Of a DNA stretch of 64,000 nucleotides, positions 20,109 through 32,149 are shown one piece after another (position 1 is the first letter of the stretch; each line of letters opens with the position of its first letter). Source of the DNA: Adiantum capillus-veneris. Taxonomy: Eukaryota > Streptophyta > Polypodiopsida > Polypodiales > Pteridaceae. The stretch lies in NCBI GenBank assembly GCA_014529385.2, contig CM043963.1, positions 629,501 through 693,500 on the forward strand, in the 5' to 3' direction. The position numbers and the translations under genes were made by a program. A model generated the notes under the pieces. That model made no database searches and was not told the DNA's origin. It worked only from the letters and a program-made list of their open reading frames with translations.

Positions 20109-22729
20109 ATGGCACCAAGCCTACATAATCTACATTTAGAGGGAGCTGAAAAGCTCAATGGCAACAATTATGCAACTTGGAAGGTGAAGATGGAGTCCCT
20201 ACTCTTCTTCCAGCATTGTTGGCAGCTGGTTTCCATGGAGAGACCAAGTGAAGAAGAACATGATGAAGAGGAGCTAGAAAAATGGGACAAGAAGGCCATG
20301 TTTGCAGTCCACATGCTGAAGTTAAGTGTCAAAGATGACATCCTTAGCCACCTAATGGATGTGAAGACTCCCAAGAAGGCTTGGGACACAATGAAGAACA
20401 TCTATGAGTCAAAGATCACCTCAAGGCAAGTAGCATTGAGAGTTGAACTTACCAACACCAAAAGGAATCATGGAGAGGATGCTACAAGCTTCATCAAGAG
20501 GCTCAAAGATCTACAACAACAACTAGTAGCTGTTGGAGACAAGATGACAGACAATGAGTTGTCTACAATCATCATCCATGGATTGAGAGAAGGATATGAA
20601 GGTCTTCTCCAAAGGCTTATTATCTTGAGGGAGAAGCCATCACTTGATGAGATGGAACAAATCCTTAGAGATGAGGATCAAAGGCAAGCAACCATGAAGA
20701 TCATGCATGAAGGAGGAAAGAATACAAGTAGTACCACCAACAATGACAAAGCACTCTTTTCAGCAAGAGGAAGAGGAAGGACAAACACTCAAAGAGGAAG
20801 AGGAAGGAATCAACCCAACAACACTCATGATCAGTATTCTCATGAAGGTAACTCATCCTATCATGGTAGAAGAGGTCATTCATCTAGAGGTAGAGCAAGA
20901 GGAAGAGGTAGGAGCACCTACTACTCTATGCAATGTTATAAATGCTCAAAGTATGGTCATATTGCAAGGGATTGCAGAAGCAACCAAGCTGATTGGAAAG
21001 GAAAATCAGCCAACTATATGGATGGAGACAAAGAAGAAGGAAGTTCAGATTGCTTTCATGAAGATACATCATTGCTATCCTTGGAGGAGATGGCAGCTCA
21101 CACTCATGAAGACCCATGGTGGATTGATAGTGGGGCAAGCTCCCACATGACCTCACATGCTGAGTATTTCTCTAGTTTAGATGATACTCATAATGGCATC
21201 ATATATACAGTAGATAGTACTCCTAATAGTATTGCAGGTAAAGGAGATATACCCATTCAATTGGGCACAGGAATGAAGAAGACTCTTGGAAATGTTCTCT
21301 TGGTACCATCCCTTACCAAGAACCTAGTTTCAGTTGGAGCTATGACAGAGAAGGGCCTCAAAGTGGAGTTTGAAGGCCAACAATGCCTCATTAGAGATCC
21401 AAAGAATCACTACAAAGTACTTGCCAAAGGGCAAAAGCATGGAAAGCTCTTCAAATTGGAAGGAACACCATCATCATTTTCAGCCACAAGTGGTGGTGAA
21501 TCAGCACCTATTTCAGCCATAGAGTTATGGCATAAAAGGTATGGGCATTTGAGCTTCAAAAGCATGTGTATGCTAAAGAGTCAAGGCATGGTTTTGGGCA
21601 TTCCAACCTTACAAAGGATTGGGAAAGTCTGTGAGGCATGCTGTCTAGGAAAGCAGTCTAGAAGCAAGTTTCCTAGGAGCAAGACTAGGTCACTTGGGAT
21701 AATTGATTTGATCCATGCAGATGTGTGTGAATCAGCCCACACTTCCTCACTTGGTGGGCACACTTATTATGTGAGTTTCACTAATGACTTTTCTAGATAT
21801 ACTTGGGTTTACTTCACGAAGTTCAAGGCTGAAGTATTTCAGATTTTCAAGCTCTTTCACATGATGATTGAGAAGATGATAGGTAGAAGAATCAAAGCTC
21901 TCAGGTCTGACAATGGAGGAGAATTCTTATCCAAAGATTTCAGCAAATACCTCCTTGAACATGGGATCAAGAGGCAACTAACTTGCAACTATACTCCTCA
22001 ACAAAATGGAGTAGCATAGAGGAAGAATAGGACACTCTTTGAAGCATCCAGGTGTATGCTCAAAGACAAAGGACTTAGCAATAGCTATTGGGCTGAAGCT
22101 ATCAACACTTCATGCTATTTGATGAACAGGTATCCTACATATATATTTAAGGGAATCACACCATATGAATCTCTACATAAGGTCAAGCCAAACGTAGATC
22201 ACCTCAGAGTCTTTCGATGTTTGGCATTTGCTCACATTCCAGATGAGAAGAGGAAGAAGTTGGATGACAAGTTAAGGAGATGCATACTTGTTGGATATAG
22301 TGATGTAAGCAAAGGCTACAAGCTATATGATCCTATCAAGAAGGAGTCATTCATTTCAAGGGATGTCATATTTGATGAGAGTGCAAGCTTCAAATCAGCC
22401 ACAAAGTCAAAGGATGCAAGCTCTCCATCACCTCTCAAGATGGACATACCATCCAACATGCAAGAGGAGATTATTGAAGAACTATAGGAAGAAGATGAGG
22501 AGCATCAAGCAGCCCTTAGAAGGTCTTCAAGGACTAGAAGACAACCTCAAAGATTAACATATCACAGAGGTAATGAATCAGATTTTCAGCAATGCAATCT
22601 TGCACTTGTTAGCTCCATATTACAGCATGAAGAACCTACCACATACAAGGTAGCTAGTACCAAGAAGGAATGGAAAAAAGCTATGGAAAAGGAGATGGAT
22701 GCTCTCCACTCCTTGAGTGATGCATAGCT
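20109..22729 (+). pseudogene. Copia gag-protease-integrase, truncated
   Basis: The chosen start is ATG at 20,109; an open frame precedes it without an ATG. Gag comes first (NYATWKVKMESLL, then a UBN2-type region to about residue 210). An Arg/Gly-rich stretch follows, then a CYKCSKYGHIARDC knuckle (about residue 275), the protease IDSGASSHM (about 338), the pre-integrase LWHKRYGHLS (about 472) and the integrase LIHADV, NDFSRYTW and LRSDNGGEF. At 22,017 a TAG replaces the Glu codon of the NGVAER block, the third catalytic residue. The frame then continues with YWAEAINTSCYL and a second stop at 22,485. It ends after KEWKKAMEKEMDAL near 22,728, just where the reverse transcriptase would begin. 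The 3' part and right LTR are absent. Confidence 0.85.
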
Positions 22730-23700
22730 ATCATGTTGTTGATACATGATTTGAGGTTTGATTATCGAGGCAACGTTGCTTCTTGTTGTGCATTCACCTC
22801 TTGGTTGTCAATCTTAGCTGCCGTAAAGATGGATGTTGAAGTGTTTGATCGTGTGGAACTGATCCTCCTTGTGGCGTGGACTTTATTTTAGATATGCAAT
22901 AGGTCACCAATGTTGAAGCACTGTGTGAGCTATTTTTTATTGTTGTGGATAGCTCGCTTGCTAAATTTCTCATTGCTTGATGTTGTAGGCCATTCTTTGA
23001 CTTGCCATTGTTGGATAGAGCTTTGTTGTCACCCTTGAAGATAAAAGATGCTCTTGATAAGCATACGGAGACCTGTTGTTTTTACTCCAAGTTGTTGTTG
23101 ATTGATTTGGGTAGCCCTTTCCTTATTGTTGATGTAGAAGGAATATATACAAGAAGTTGATGATGAGGTCTAGATTAGGGTCTTAAAACCTGGATGACCA
23201 AATGGAAAAACCCAGTGGGAAAAAAGTGCCTTTGGTATACGCTCTTATTGGAGTTGAGCATTTGGACTGGAAGTACCTGTCATGCAAGGTGAGTGCTTGG
23301 GAGAAAAAAAGGAAGAGTGCCTAATGTAAGTGCCAATTATGGGACACTCTATATGCTTATGAGAAGTTTTCAAACAAAAGCATGTGGTGTAAAAGATGGA
23401 GTTGATGGGTGCTTCAAGGAACAAATGTAGCACATTCACATCAAAGGACAAGGCTCTGGAAGGTGACTGCATTGAAGGGGGTTGCTATGCAGGCTTAGGC
23501 GGCGAGGATGTGGTAGTGAAAGCTTCTCCATGCGCTGTTCTGCTCGTTTAATGGTGCAGGCGGGCTTCTCAAGGTCTTTGAAGTTGACCGTGCAGCCTGA
23601 GATTACGAGGACTGCTCGTGTTGGTCTACATCTGGGCCATGACCCGATCATAGTCATGCTTTTGAGAGTTGGCAAAGCTGACCTACATATTGCAAAAGGT
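22730..23700. other. No gene; contains LTR-like repeat at 23,150-23,430
   Basis: The abrupt loss of copia homology at about 22,730 marks a deletion or recombination point. 23,150-23,430 is a diverged copy of 16,921-17,230. Confidence 0.45.
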
Positions 23701-23703
23701 TTG

Positions 23704-26700
23704 TCAATATCGAAAGAAAGAAACGCTGAAGCCAATTCTTCTGACACGTACAACTAATTTGTCGTCTGGGGTCGGGCCATCAGCAACAACCAAATCCCCA
23801 AATGTAGTGCCAATTCTCTGATGGAAATTACAACTTTGCAGGACAACAAATGCCAGTGTCGCCAAGGGCGGTCGTGGGCTAGTAGTCTTAGAAATTGCAG
23901 CGTCAGCAAGAAATGTGCTTATCTTGGTCTCAAGATAGAAAGCTAAAGCAACAGGGAATGGGTCACAAGGTTGAATGGTTGTCGATGCACCGACATGCAA
24001 GGAGAACAAAGCTGACCCAGCATCATTATGGTTTTTAGCCCTCACAAGAGGACAGTCAATCCTTATGAACAAGCTGATCTTGAGCTCCTTGGTGTAGGTC
24101 TCAATGAAGGGATCCACAAGGATGACCGTGATCGTGTCAATGCAATCGGCATCGACGATGTATAACTTGAAGTAACGTGCATTTTTCTTTTGCCCAGGGG
24201 AGATAGAACGGTATGTGCCATACCAATTCAAGATTTCCCCCTCTATGGAGAAAGCTTTAGTATCCTCATCTATATCGCTAATCATGAATAGAGGCAAGGT
24301 TTCCTTGACTAACAAGCTTTTCCCTTTTTCCAGTAGCTTGCCGGTGTCCACGACATTCTGAGCGGCTGAAGATTGGCCAACTTCAGAATATGAGGCTGCA
24401 GCTTTGCCCAATTCATGAGCTGGCCAAGGAAGTTCTTGTTGAGACGAAGACGGTGCTTGTGCGCACTCCTTCCCTGGTGGAGAGTATCCTTTTCCTGCAA
24501 AAAAAAATAAAGCACCATCTTAACGCAACTCAACAATCAAGAATGCGTTGTAGCAAAGAACATCGTAGACACGTCAAGACTATTCCAGAAAGAATGATTG
24601 TGCACATCGGCCATACCTGCACTGCCAACGGGATCGCCAGCAAGGCTTCCTTGAAGCAAGGCACGCCTACACCTCTTCCTAGCTGTGATTTCCTCGAAGC
24701 CTGAATTTGACGGTGACCCGACAGAGCTCGACACTACCATGTGCGATGAACGTTTCCCTGCAGGGCATGGAGGAGACTCAATGAACCTGCATAGCTCTGC
24801 AAGAGGAAAAGAAAAGGAAGCATCCAATTAACAAGCATTGACTAGTTGAGCAAAGCAAAGAGGGTGTAAAAAACATCCTGGAAGCAGCACACTCGTAAAA
24901 GGAAAGGGAGAACGAGGCGCGGAAACAAACTTCTTGAAAGGATGCGAACAAGCTTGCGCCAAATATGATTTCTTTTTGTATGAGCAAGCAAACAAGTTAT
25001 TTAATCTTGTAAAATGTCACGTTTCAAATCCCTCGCCAGGTTACATACACAAGAAGATTTAGAATTTTTCTCATGCAGGAAAACGGAGTCTCTCAATGTT
25101 TTCCATACAATGCATAACATCATGAGCTTCTACACGAGAGGCAACGTATATGGAGGCCTCCGAGCCAGGTAGCAAGATTGTGAGCTACTCAAGCAAGGAT
25201 GATCATAAAGAGCGTTAGGTCGAGCCTGTTGATTCACTCCCCTCAGTCGATGGGAAAATGTGAGCATACGTAGACATGCATAAGCCAAAAGCTAATGAAG
25301 GACTGATGCCCAAGGCTGGGCTTACTGAGCTTTGTGAGCTGTTGGAAGTAGAGGCGGCTCAGAAAAGATATAACTAGCACATAAAAATATTGGGGCTGTG
25401 GGATACGAGACAGTCGTTGCGTGTGCATGATGCTAGTGCTATCATTGGCAAAGGCAGAGGGTCATCGAGTGGGGTGTATGCAGAGTTAAAGAAACTAGAG
25501 GCATCACCTTTTGGGTTGTTCTCAACGGACATGCGCCTTGGTAGGCAGGGGCAGATTATGGAGAGTGTTCAATTGCACTTTGATGAAGATGTAATGAACC
25601 ACCAGTTTCCGGATTTGGCACTGGAGATGAGGTGCTCGTTCGTCAAGTATTCACAAATCCTGGCCATCAAGAGCTTTCCAAACTTGGTTCGGTAGATCAG
25701 GTATGGTGCGGTTGGAGGAGTCAAACTCCCCTCGACTGAGGCGGCCCGTGAACCAGTGGACGGCCAAGCATGTTGCTGAGATGGTTTGGGCAGATGAGCA
25801 GCCATTAGTATGAACTTGTGCCCTAGTCGCAATCATTGTACTCACTTGATACACGGGAGAACTATCCATTAAATGACAAGCATGGAGCAAAGTTTGGACT
25901 GAATTTTTTTTAGGACATTGAGCCCCCAGAGCTGGCTTGACTGGCCAGACATGATGCAAGCAAAGGGTTGGCTGTGCCTTTACCTGAGCCGTCCTGCACT
26001 ACAGTGGACGATCTGGTCGATGGTCAAGATGGCATGGACGAGTGGAGCCTGAGCTGGAGAGGCAGACAAAATGCAAGGAGGTAACATGGTACGAGCCAAG
26101 TTTGTTTTCAAACATGACAGTAAATGAGCGTCTTGGGAGGTCAAGGCCAGATTTGTTGTGATGCTCGTGTTATTGTATTGCGGCCTTATGCTCACGAGGA
26201 GCAACATTGAATGCACCAGCCATCAAAGTTATGGATGCCGATTAGGAATACCTAAGTTTCTTGATAAGGAGCCCCCTAGCGAGGTACTCAATGGGATTGA
26301 GCAGAGCCTACTGAAGGTGAAGACACATTACCGCCCATGGTCTGATACAATAGGGAACCCACAATACTCCAACAATGATCAACACATGAGAACTTCTCGA
26401 ACCCGAGAGAAACAGTATGGCCGGGTCTACAGTAGCCGGCAACACCTGAATGACATCCAAGCACCAACATAGATAGAGGGATCCAGAATCCCTTGAACCT
26501 CGGACCCAAATCCGGGTCTCAAAGCGTAAGCCAAACACATCCATCAGATGTCTAGCTCGGCACAGATCCACAACCAGATTACATAGCAAAAGAAGAAGAC
26601 AAGCCCTCAGTCAAAAAGGGCTGCTGCCTATGTGCACAAACTCAACGAGACTTAATCACCTTGGCCCTGCAAAGTCCAGGCGATTGAGCAAAACAGCCCT

Positions 26701-27257
26701 TGACCTAGGCGCAATGGTACACTACCAGAGCCCACTGCAGGCATCTGAAATAGATGGCCAGAACTCGTATGCGAGCGTTGAGGCAAATAAGTGAATAAAG
26801 CTCAAGCTGCTCTCGGCTCCTGGATGAGAAACTCCCTGATGGCTGCTCGCGGCTCCACGCAGGGCAGCTCGCGGCCTGATGCCAATCCCACACTGGGGCA
26901 ATGAGGGTCCAGCCCCTTGTAGCGTGATTTTCCAATAATGTCATCAAGGGCCCATGCATCAGCAGCCCTATTGTTGCGCTTTTCTAGACCCAAACACGTG
27001 ACCACCATCACGAGCACATCGCTTGCAAGCGCAACAAAAAGAAAGCAGCAGGATCAGGAGAACAACACCAACACAACAAAATTTTTCAACTGCAACGCTC
27101 GCAAGCACGAACAAACCAAGACCAACAATGTAACTCAACACTAGCGCACGAGTCAGAAAAGCAAACCTCCAGAGAATTCCATGCTCTCACCGTCGTTGGG
27201 CGAGGCATTGCTTGCACTCCCTTCACCGCCAGCGACAACGCCATCATCAAATGCCAT
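23704..27257 (-). CDS. Putative three-exon RPA1-like OB-fold protein gene
   Basis: Exons by my reading are 27,257-27,167, 24,796-24,617 and 24,494-23,704. The total is 1,062 nt, exactly 354 codons with the stop. The first exon has an ATG and ends with one extra base at a GT donor. Exon 2 follows a pyrimidine-rich tract and CAG and begins with the two bases that complete the codon. The 122-bp second intron has GTATGG and TTTGCAG borders and also keeps frame. Exon 3 encodes FSIEGEILNWYGTYRS...ARYFKLYIVDADCIDTITVILVD, which looks like an OB fold of replication protein A large subunits or of Helitron RPA-like proteins (family knowledge; fold inferred from pattern only). No internal stop. The large first intron is 2.37 kb and could hide further exons. 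It may be a host gene, or one carried by the nearby Helitron. Confidence 0.5.
24797..27166 (-). other. Large intron or intergenic stretch of the OB-fold gene
   Basis: I found no firm gene inside. An open frame at 25,390-25,695 (plus) and one at 26,802-27,017 (minus) have no recognised motif. The latter could be an extra exon. Confidence 0.3.
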
Positions 27258-27435
27258 GATAAAGATAATTTGCAAAGAAATGTCGTTCCAAGTACTTTGA
27301 GATGCAAGAAACAAACCCTCAAACCAATCTACAACGGACTTTCAAATGCTCGACTGATTTAAATTTGCGATTACAACATATAATCAGATACAAATTGAAT
27401 AGTGACAGATAGGTGAAAGCTCAAACATGAACAGA

Positions 27436-27729
27436 GAATCTTGCACTAGATAATGTAGCTCAAAAGCTCATACATCAAAACAAATTCTCAGACTTGCTGC
27501 CATGACACAGTATAATGATAACACCCGAAGCAAGAACTGAGATTTGAGGACACATGTGCAAAAGCAAAACAGAGAGAGAATTTTCCACTAGGTAATGTAG
27601 CTCAAAAGCTTGTACAAAGCAGGACAAACAGAGAATCTTGTACTGGATAATGTAGCTCAAAAGCTCACATATCAAAACAAACTCTCAGACTTGCTGCCAT
27701 GACACAGTATAATGATAACACCCAAAGCA
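27436..27729. repeat. Imperfect tandem repeat, 197-bp period
   Basis: A segment starting GAATCTTG at 27,436 recurs at 27,633 with few changes (both contain TAATGTAGCTCAAAAGCT and TGACACAGTATAATGATAAC). A third partial unit starts near 27,585. Confidence 0.8.
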
Positions 27730-27739
27730 AGAACATATT

Positions 27740-28381
27740 ACAAAGAATTTTTCTGCCCTTTCGGAGGACATTGTTATGTTTGTGGCTAGGAATATTGGCC
27801 TCTTTGTTGGCAAGGTGTGCACATTGTCTGTTTTGGACGTCACAACTTTGGCCCCGTGCGAGGATCACGCTTGAAGGAAGAGTTGACCACAGCATTTCAT
27901 AGCAGTGTGAGATTCTTGGCTACAATAGAGAGGTGACTTTGCATGGTTTTCACTCAACCGCATAAAGACATCTTTAGTGGTCTTCACACGTTTGTTTCTT
28001 TTGTAGGTTGTGGGGACTTTGAGCTTTGTGAACTTCAATAGAGCTCTCTTGCATTCCCAGTGCTCAGTTTGTGACTCGCCGAAGGTGAACAAGGTTGAAG
28101 GCCGATTGTGTTGTTCTCTTTGCGATAAAGATCACGTCATCAACACGACTCTCAGGCTGGAGGCACAGATCCGAAGCAGCATTGTCAGACGTGTTGTGGT
28201 TGTTCAAGTGTCAAGGTCTATGGTGGATCGTCTTCTGGGCTTGCCAACGAGCTTCAAGGAGGTGCACATGGAGAGCATTCCAGAGGCGAGGGATATTTTA
28301 TCGTCATCTGTTGTCGAGGGTGTGTTCAAAATTGGCACAAATGGGTCTATGATATCTTTCACTCCTCTGTTGGAAACCTAG
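27740..28381 (+). pseudogene. RPA1 C-terminal zinc-ribbon exon with 74-bp intron upstream
   Basis: The exon from 28,007 follows TTTGTTTCTTTTGTAG, a textbook 3' splice site. It encodes CSVC...RLCCSLCDKDH, a CxxC-x(n)-CxxC zinc ribbon, followed by a V..VQVS...LLGLP region and a stop at 28,379. That order fits the C-terminal DNA-binding domain of RPA1-like proteins. The upstream intron 27,933-28,006 begins GTGACT. The preceding exon has a VGKVCTLSVLDVTTLAP-like stretch but is broken by stops in the frame that joins. So I read it as the decayed C-terminal end of an RPA-like gene associated with the Helitron downstream, not as the end of the minus-strand gene at 23,704. Confidence 0.5.
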
Positions 28382-28613
28382 ATACTTTGAGAGCATCGAT
28401 TTCCATAGCTTTGGGCCTTTCACTTCTACGAATAACTATGCTTCCTTACCTAGACCCCTCTACAATCGATGAACTAAATTTTGGCTTGTCCATTGTATAT
28501 TGCGTTTCATAAGAAAATCGTATCTTGCTTTTGAGCCTTGTTGCCGTGGTGTCTCTCCATAACTCGCTCTCCATTCTTCCTTCCTCTCCATCTTTTCAAC
28601 CTTCCAAAGCACA

Positions 28614-28672
<59 letters not shown>

Positions 28673-29089
28673 ACACACACACACACAAACAAACACACAA
28701 GGTGACATAATATTTACAATCTTTGCGTATCTTTCCAATGACTCACTTGGCCGAACACGATGCCGATACCGTTTTTGCGGCACAATTTCCGAATAGTTCA
28801 GACATCTTCCTCACGCTACACCATCTCCAAAACTCAACAGGTGCACCGCATGATCTTAGATCAAATTTTCTCAACAACTTGTTTGTGAGAGCTTCTTGCT
28901 TGAAAGACATGCTGTCCCGGGTGCTTGCCTCTTCTTCCGTACTAACGGGGCCACTAGCACAATGACGGTCACAAAATTCTCATCTTTGTATTCAACATGC
29001 GCCAACTCACTTGCTCTTTGCCTCGACGTGTTAACGGCCTTTTCTCGCTTTACAACTTGTAGGTTAAAAGTGTATTTGAAAAGAAATGG
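28382..29089. other. Spacer with CT/AC microsatellite
   Basis: It holds the microsatellite at 28,616-28,687. Frames after 28,720 probably include the degraded N-terminal part of the Helitron protein, but I cannot assign motifs. Confidence 0.4.
28616..28687. repeat. (CT)n-(AC)n microsatellite
   Basis: Roughly 56 bases of CT followed by about 15 of AC. Confidence 0.95.
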
Positions 29090-30960
29090 AAGCGTGAGAA
29101 GAATCATCTTGGGGATGGCATCGACACCATTTCTTGTAAAGGGCATTCTTCTTTTCGAAACAAGCAATGGCATCACATACCTTCCCACCTTCACAACGTG
29201 CTCAAGCCGTGCATGTGTTGGATGGAAAGAAGATGAGGTGGCCACTTTGCATAGGCTATGCTTGTTGCATGAGGATTTGCCTGATGTTTAGGTGGTCCAC
29301 ATGTTCCAAGCCAAGAACACACACACATTGTACACAACCTAGGCCGTCAAATGCAAGCTTTCACGCCTAAAGAATGAGAGGGACCTGGTCACTGGTGCTC
29401 AAATACGATGCACCCATGCTAGGTTGAGCAAGACGATTAAGAAATACAACAAAAGCATCAAGGACAAGCCCATCACACCCTGCGGAAAATGTGGACACTT
29501 ACTATTCCACCGCCAGCTAACACGTCAGCTTCTACCTCCGGTTGCGGAATCCACTTCAAGAAAACGAAGACGCTATGGGGATGTGTATGTCTGTAGCCAG
29601 TGCAAGAAACACTCAACAAGTGATAGCAATCACCTGTGGAGCTTACAAGAGACAGGGCTCAATCCAGCGCTTCCCTTTGTGTCAGATCTAAACCCCATAG
29701 AGGCACGCTTGGTCTCCATTCGTATCCCCTTCGCCAATATATGTGAACTGGCATACGAAGGTCAGTATGGGCTTAGAGGTAGAGTTGTCAATGTGCTTAC
29801 CAACTTGGAGAAGAGCTAGGTTGTCCTGCCTCGCTTCACTGAGGATGAGGCTTCTGGCTTTGTGGGCATCAAACGGAAGCTCGAATACGATAGATGTTAC
29901 CTAAGTGGTGTTGTGCGACCCCTGCTCACAATGCGTGCAACCACTACGCTATTGTCCACACCACTTTACACGAGATAAGGTGTCACGATCAATGACAAGT
30001 GGCTTGCACACCTTTATAGTCTAAGTATGCCTCCTATGAATACCGTTGACGCCAATGCGCATGATGCTGAGCTTGAGGATGAACAGACTGATGTCATGCT
30101 TCATGGGGTCACAAGTGCGGTAGAGGTTGTCGATTATAGTGGCAATATTCTTCATGTTGCACCTTGCGAGGTCAATTCACCATTGAGCATCTTCACGGAT
30201 GAGTATTGCAAAGATTTGAGCTTCCCAACTCTTTTCTTCGGGTCCCCTAGAAGATATAGAGGCCGCAAGCAAAGATTATCAAATGGTTGCAAAGTGAGAG
30301 CTCCTGAACGTTGACAGAAGATTCGCCCTGGACATCGAAAATTTATTTTTCAAGTCTATCAAAATCATGTCACAACAAGTTGCTTCCTTTGTTTGTGTGC
30401 GAATGCGCAAGGGAAAGCTAGCAGGTACAACTCTGACTGCAAGGCAAGTTGTACAAGACACAAACATAAAGAGCCTTCTCAACTCAAGATTAGGCTTCAG
30501 AGACTTCGAGGCACTATGCACATCCCCCAACTACAAGGAAAAGATGAAAAAAAATATCTTTTCAATGATCCAACAACTTGGACCGCCCACATTTTTTGTC
30601 ACGTTCTCCTCCGCAGAGCGAAGATGGAAAGAGCTTCTTGCTGCACTAGAGAAGTTAGTCCCATTGAGCCAAGAGCCCAAGGAGAGTCTGAGCTCATACC
30701 AACGTCACCTCATCCGTGCCGATCCCATTACAACTGCTCGTTTCTACGTCAACAAGTTCAACTCAATGAAACGGTTGTTGCGGACTGATTCCTCTATATG
30801 TGGCAAAATATGAGATTTCTTTTTCATCACGGAGTTCCAAAGTCGCGGTAGCCAACATGATCATGGTTTGTTGTGGCTAGAAAATGCTCCATCACTCACA
30901 ACGCACTCAGATAAAGATATTGTAATGTTTATAGATACCCACATTAGCACAGGGCGTCAT
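29090..30960 (+). pseudogene. Helitron Rep protein (HUH endonuclease part), decayed
   Basis: The plus-strand frames give, in order, a CGKCGHLLF...CSQC zinc region (29,480-29,600), and DLNPIEARLVSIRIPFANICEL followed by GQYGLRGRVVNV, the DUF6570-type block that precedes plant Helitron helicases. PLSIFTDEYCKDLSFPTLFFGSPR follows at 30,180-30,255. After a frame change near 30,280 come LGPPTFFVTFSSAERRW and DPITTARFYVNKFN of the Helitron_like_N domain, then EFQSRGSQHDHGLLWLENAP with the HUH motif H-D-H at 30,856-30,864. Established knowledge: this domain nicks and joins DNA in rolling-circle transposition. Stops at 29,287, 29,817, 29,978 and 30,811 plus the frame shift kill it. The helicase half is absent. 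The 3' CTRR hairpin was not found with confidence. Confidence 0.85.
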
Positions 30961-31064
30961 CAACGACAATGGGCTTCACAAGATGAAGACCAAACTTGAA
31001 GACAAAGCTAAAGACAACCCTATGGCCAGACTGCACAAGGTCGTGTCAATGGACGACACGAGCT

Positions 31065-31077
31065 AGGAAGGGGGGAG
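31065..31077 (+). other. Candidate polypurine tract
   Basis: AGGAAGGGGGGAG directly precedes a TG that could open an LTR. It implies that a retroelement 3' end adjoins here. Confidence 0.4.
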
Positions 31078-31995
31078 TGTTTGGAGGTGATAACAACATA
31101 CAAGTGCCCACCTAGCCAAGGTGCCCGTTGGGTCAGCCGGCCAAAGTTTTGATGTGGTCACATTATTTTTCCGATGTTTAATACATCAAACCCTGTAAAA
31201 GTCTAATGACAATTGCCTATGTCAAGTCTGAGTCAAAGATGTAATTTTTCCAATGATGTATGTAAAGGTCCATGAGAAGTTGGCCGCCGGCCACTTTAGA
31301 AAGCCCTAGGTATATAATACACTAAGGTTAGTGGGAAAGGAGAGACTATTATTTTGAAGATAAGTGACTATTGTTGTACGCACAGAGACCTTCTTCTTGC
31401 TCCAACTTGTAATCATCACCATTGTGGCTACGGTAATCCAAATTCAGTTTTGTTTCTTGCATTGTGTTCCTCTTACTCTGCTCTTTCATTCAAGTGTAAG
31501 CATTCAAGATTCAGTGAAGGTTTCAAATGCATTCGTTTAGGCCTTAAATTGCTGTTTTGAGTGTTTATATGCGTATTTTATGTTGTTTTGACCCTAGGAG
31601 AGGCTTTAGGGACCTAAAAACGACCCTTTAGGATCATTCGTTTACTGTTTTTGCGTACTGTGGGACGAACGATCGCGATCGTTGTACCTCTCCAGAATGC
31701 TGTGACAGTGATAGGATATGTTCTTGATAGTCCCCTGTAGCTTCCCTTCAAGTTTCGTGCGATTCCGATATGATTTGCATGGTGAACGGGCGTGATGACT
31801 GTAGAGCTGTGTAGAAGGACATAGGCAGATTACTTGGCTTTAGTGTGATTGATTTTCTTGTAGAGTTAGTAGTTGCATCTCTTCGAGTTCACTTCATTAG
31901 GATTGACACCCTAGTGAGTTTCCATGCCTCATCCGAGTCGCTTCCCCTGTATCGATAATTTTATGTTGATGCTTGAGAGCTATGCTATGGACGTC
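31078..31995 (+). repeat. Probable gypsy LTR (plus)
   Basis: It starts TGTTTGGAGG after the purine tract and has GTATATAATA at about 31,311 as a TATA candidate. It ends near GACGTCCGTC at 31,989-31,998. The last 250 bp resemble 59,611-59,860 in order and spacing. The 3' edge is inferred and not proven by a second LTR. Confidence 0.4.
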
Positions 31996-32149
31996 CGTCG
32001 CGGCGATCCGCAAACACAACCATAACTCTGAAATTCTAAAAATTTGATAGTAGAGAGCTAATAATTGATCCAAACTGAGAATAAGTGCAAAAAGGGCATA
32101 AACAAACCACAAAGAGTGAAGCTGGAAAGTTTCATGCAGTTTGGTGTAG

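Noticed and set aside
24390-24704. Plus-strand frame of 104 codons opposite the OB-fold gene
   Set aside because: It covers both exon ends and the intron of the minus-strand gene and shows no motif.
25390-25695. 101-codon plus-strand frame as a gene
   Set aside because: It has no recognised domain, no splice or start context I trust, and the surrounding sequence is intron-like. It is left unannotated.
28507-28710. Frames with Arg-Glu or Ser-Leu repeats
   Set aside because: They are translations of the CT microsatellite, with no other coding evidence.
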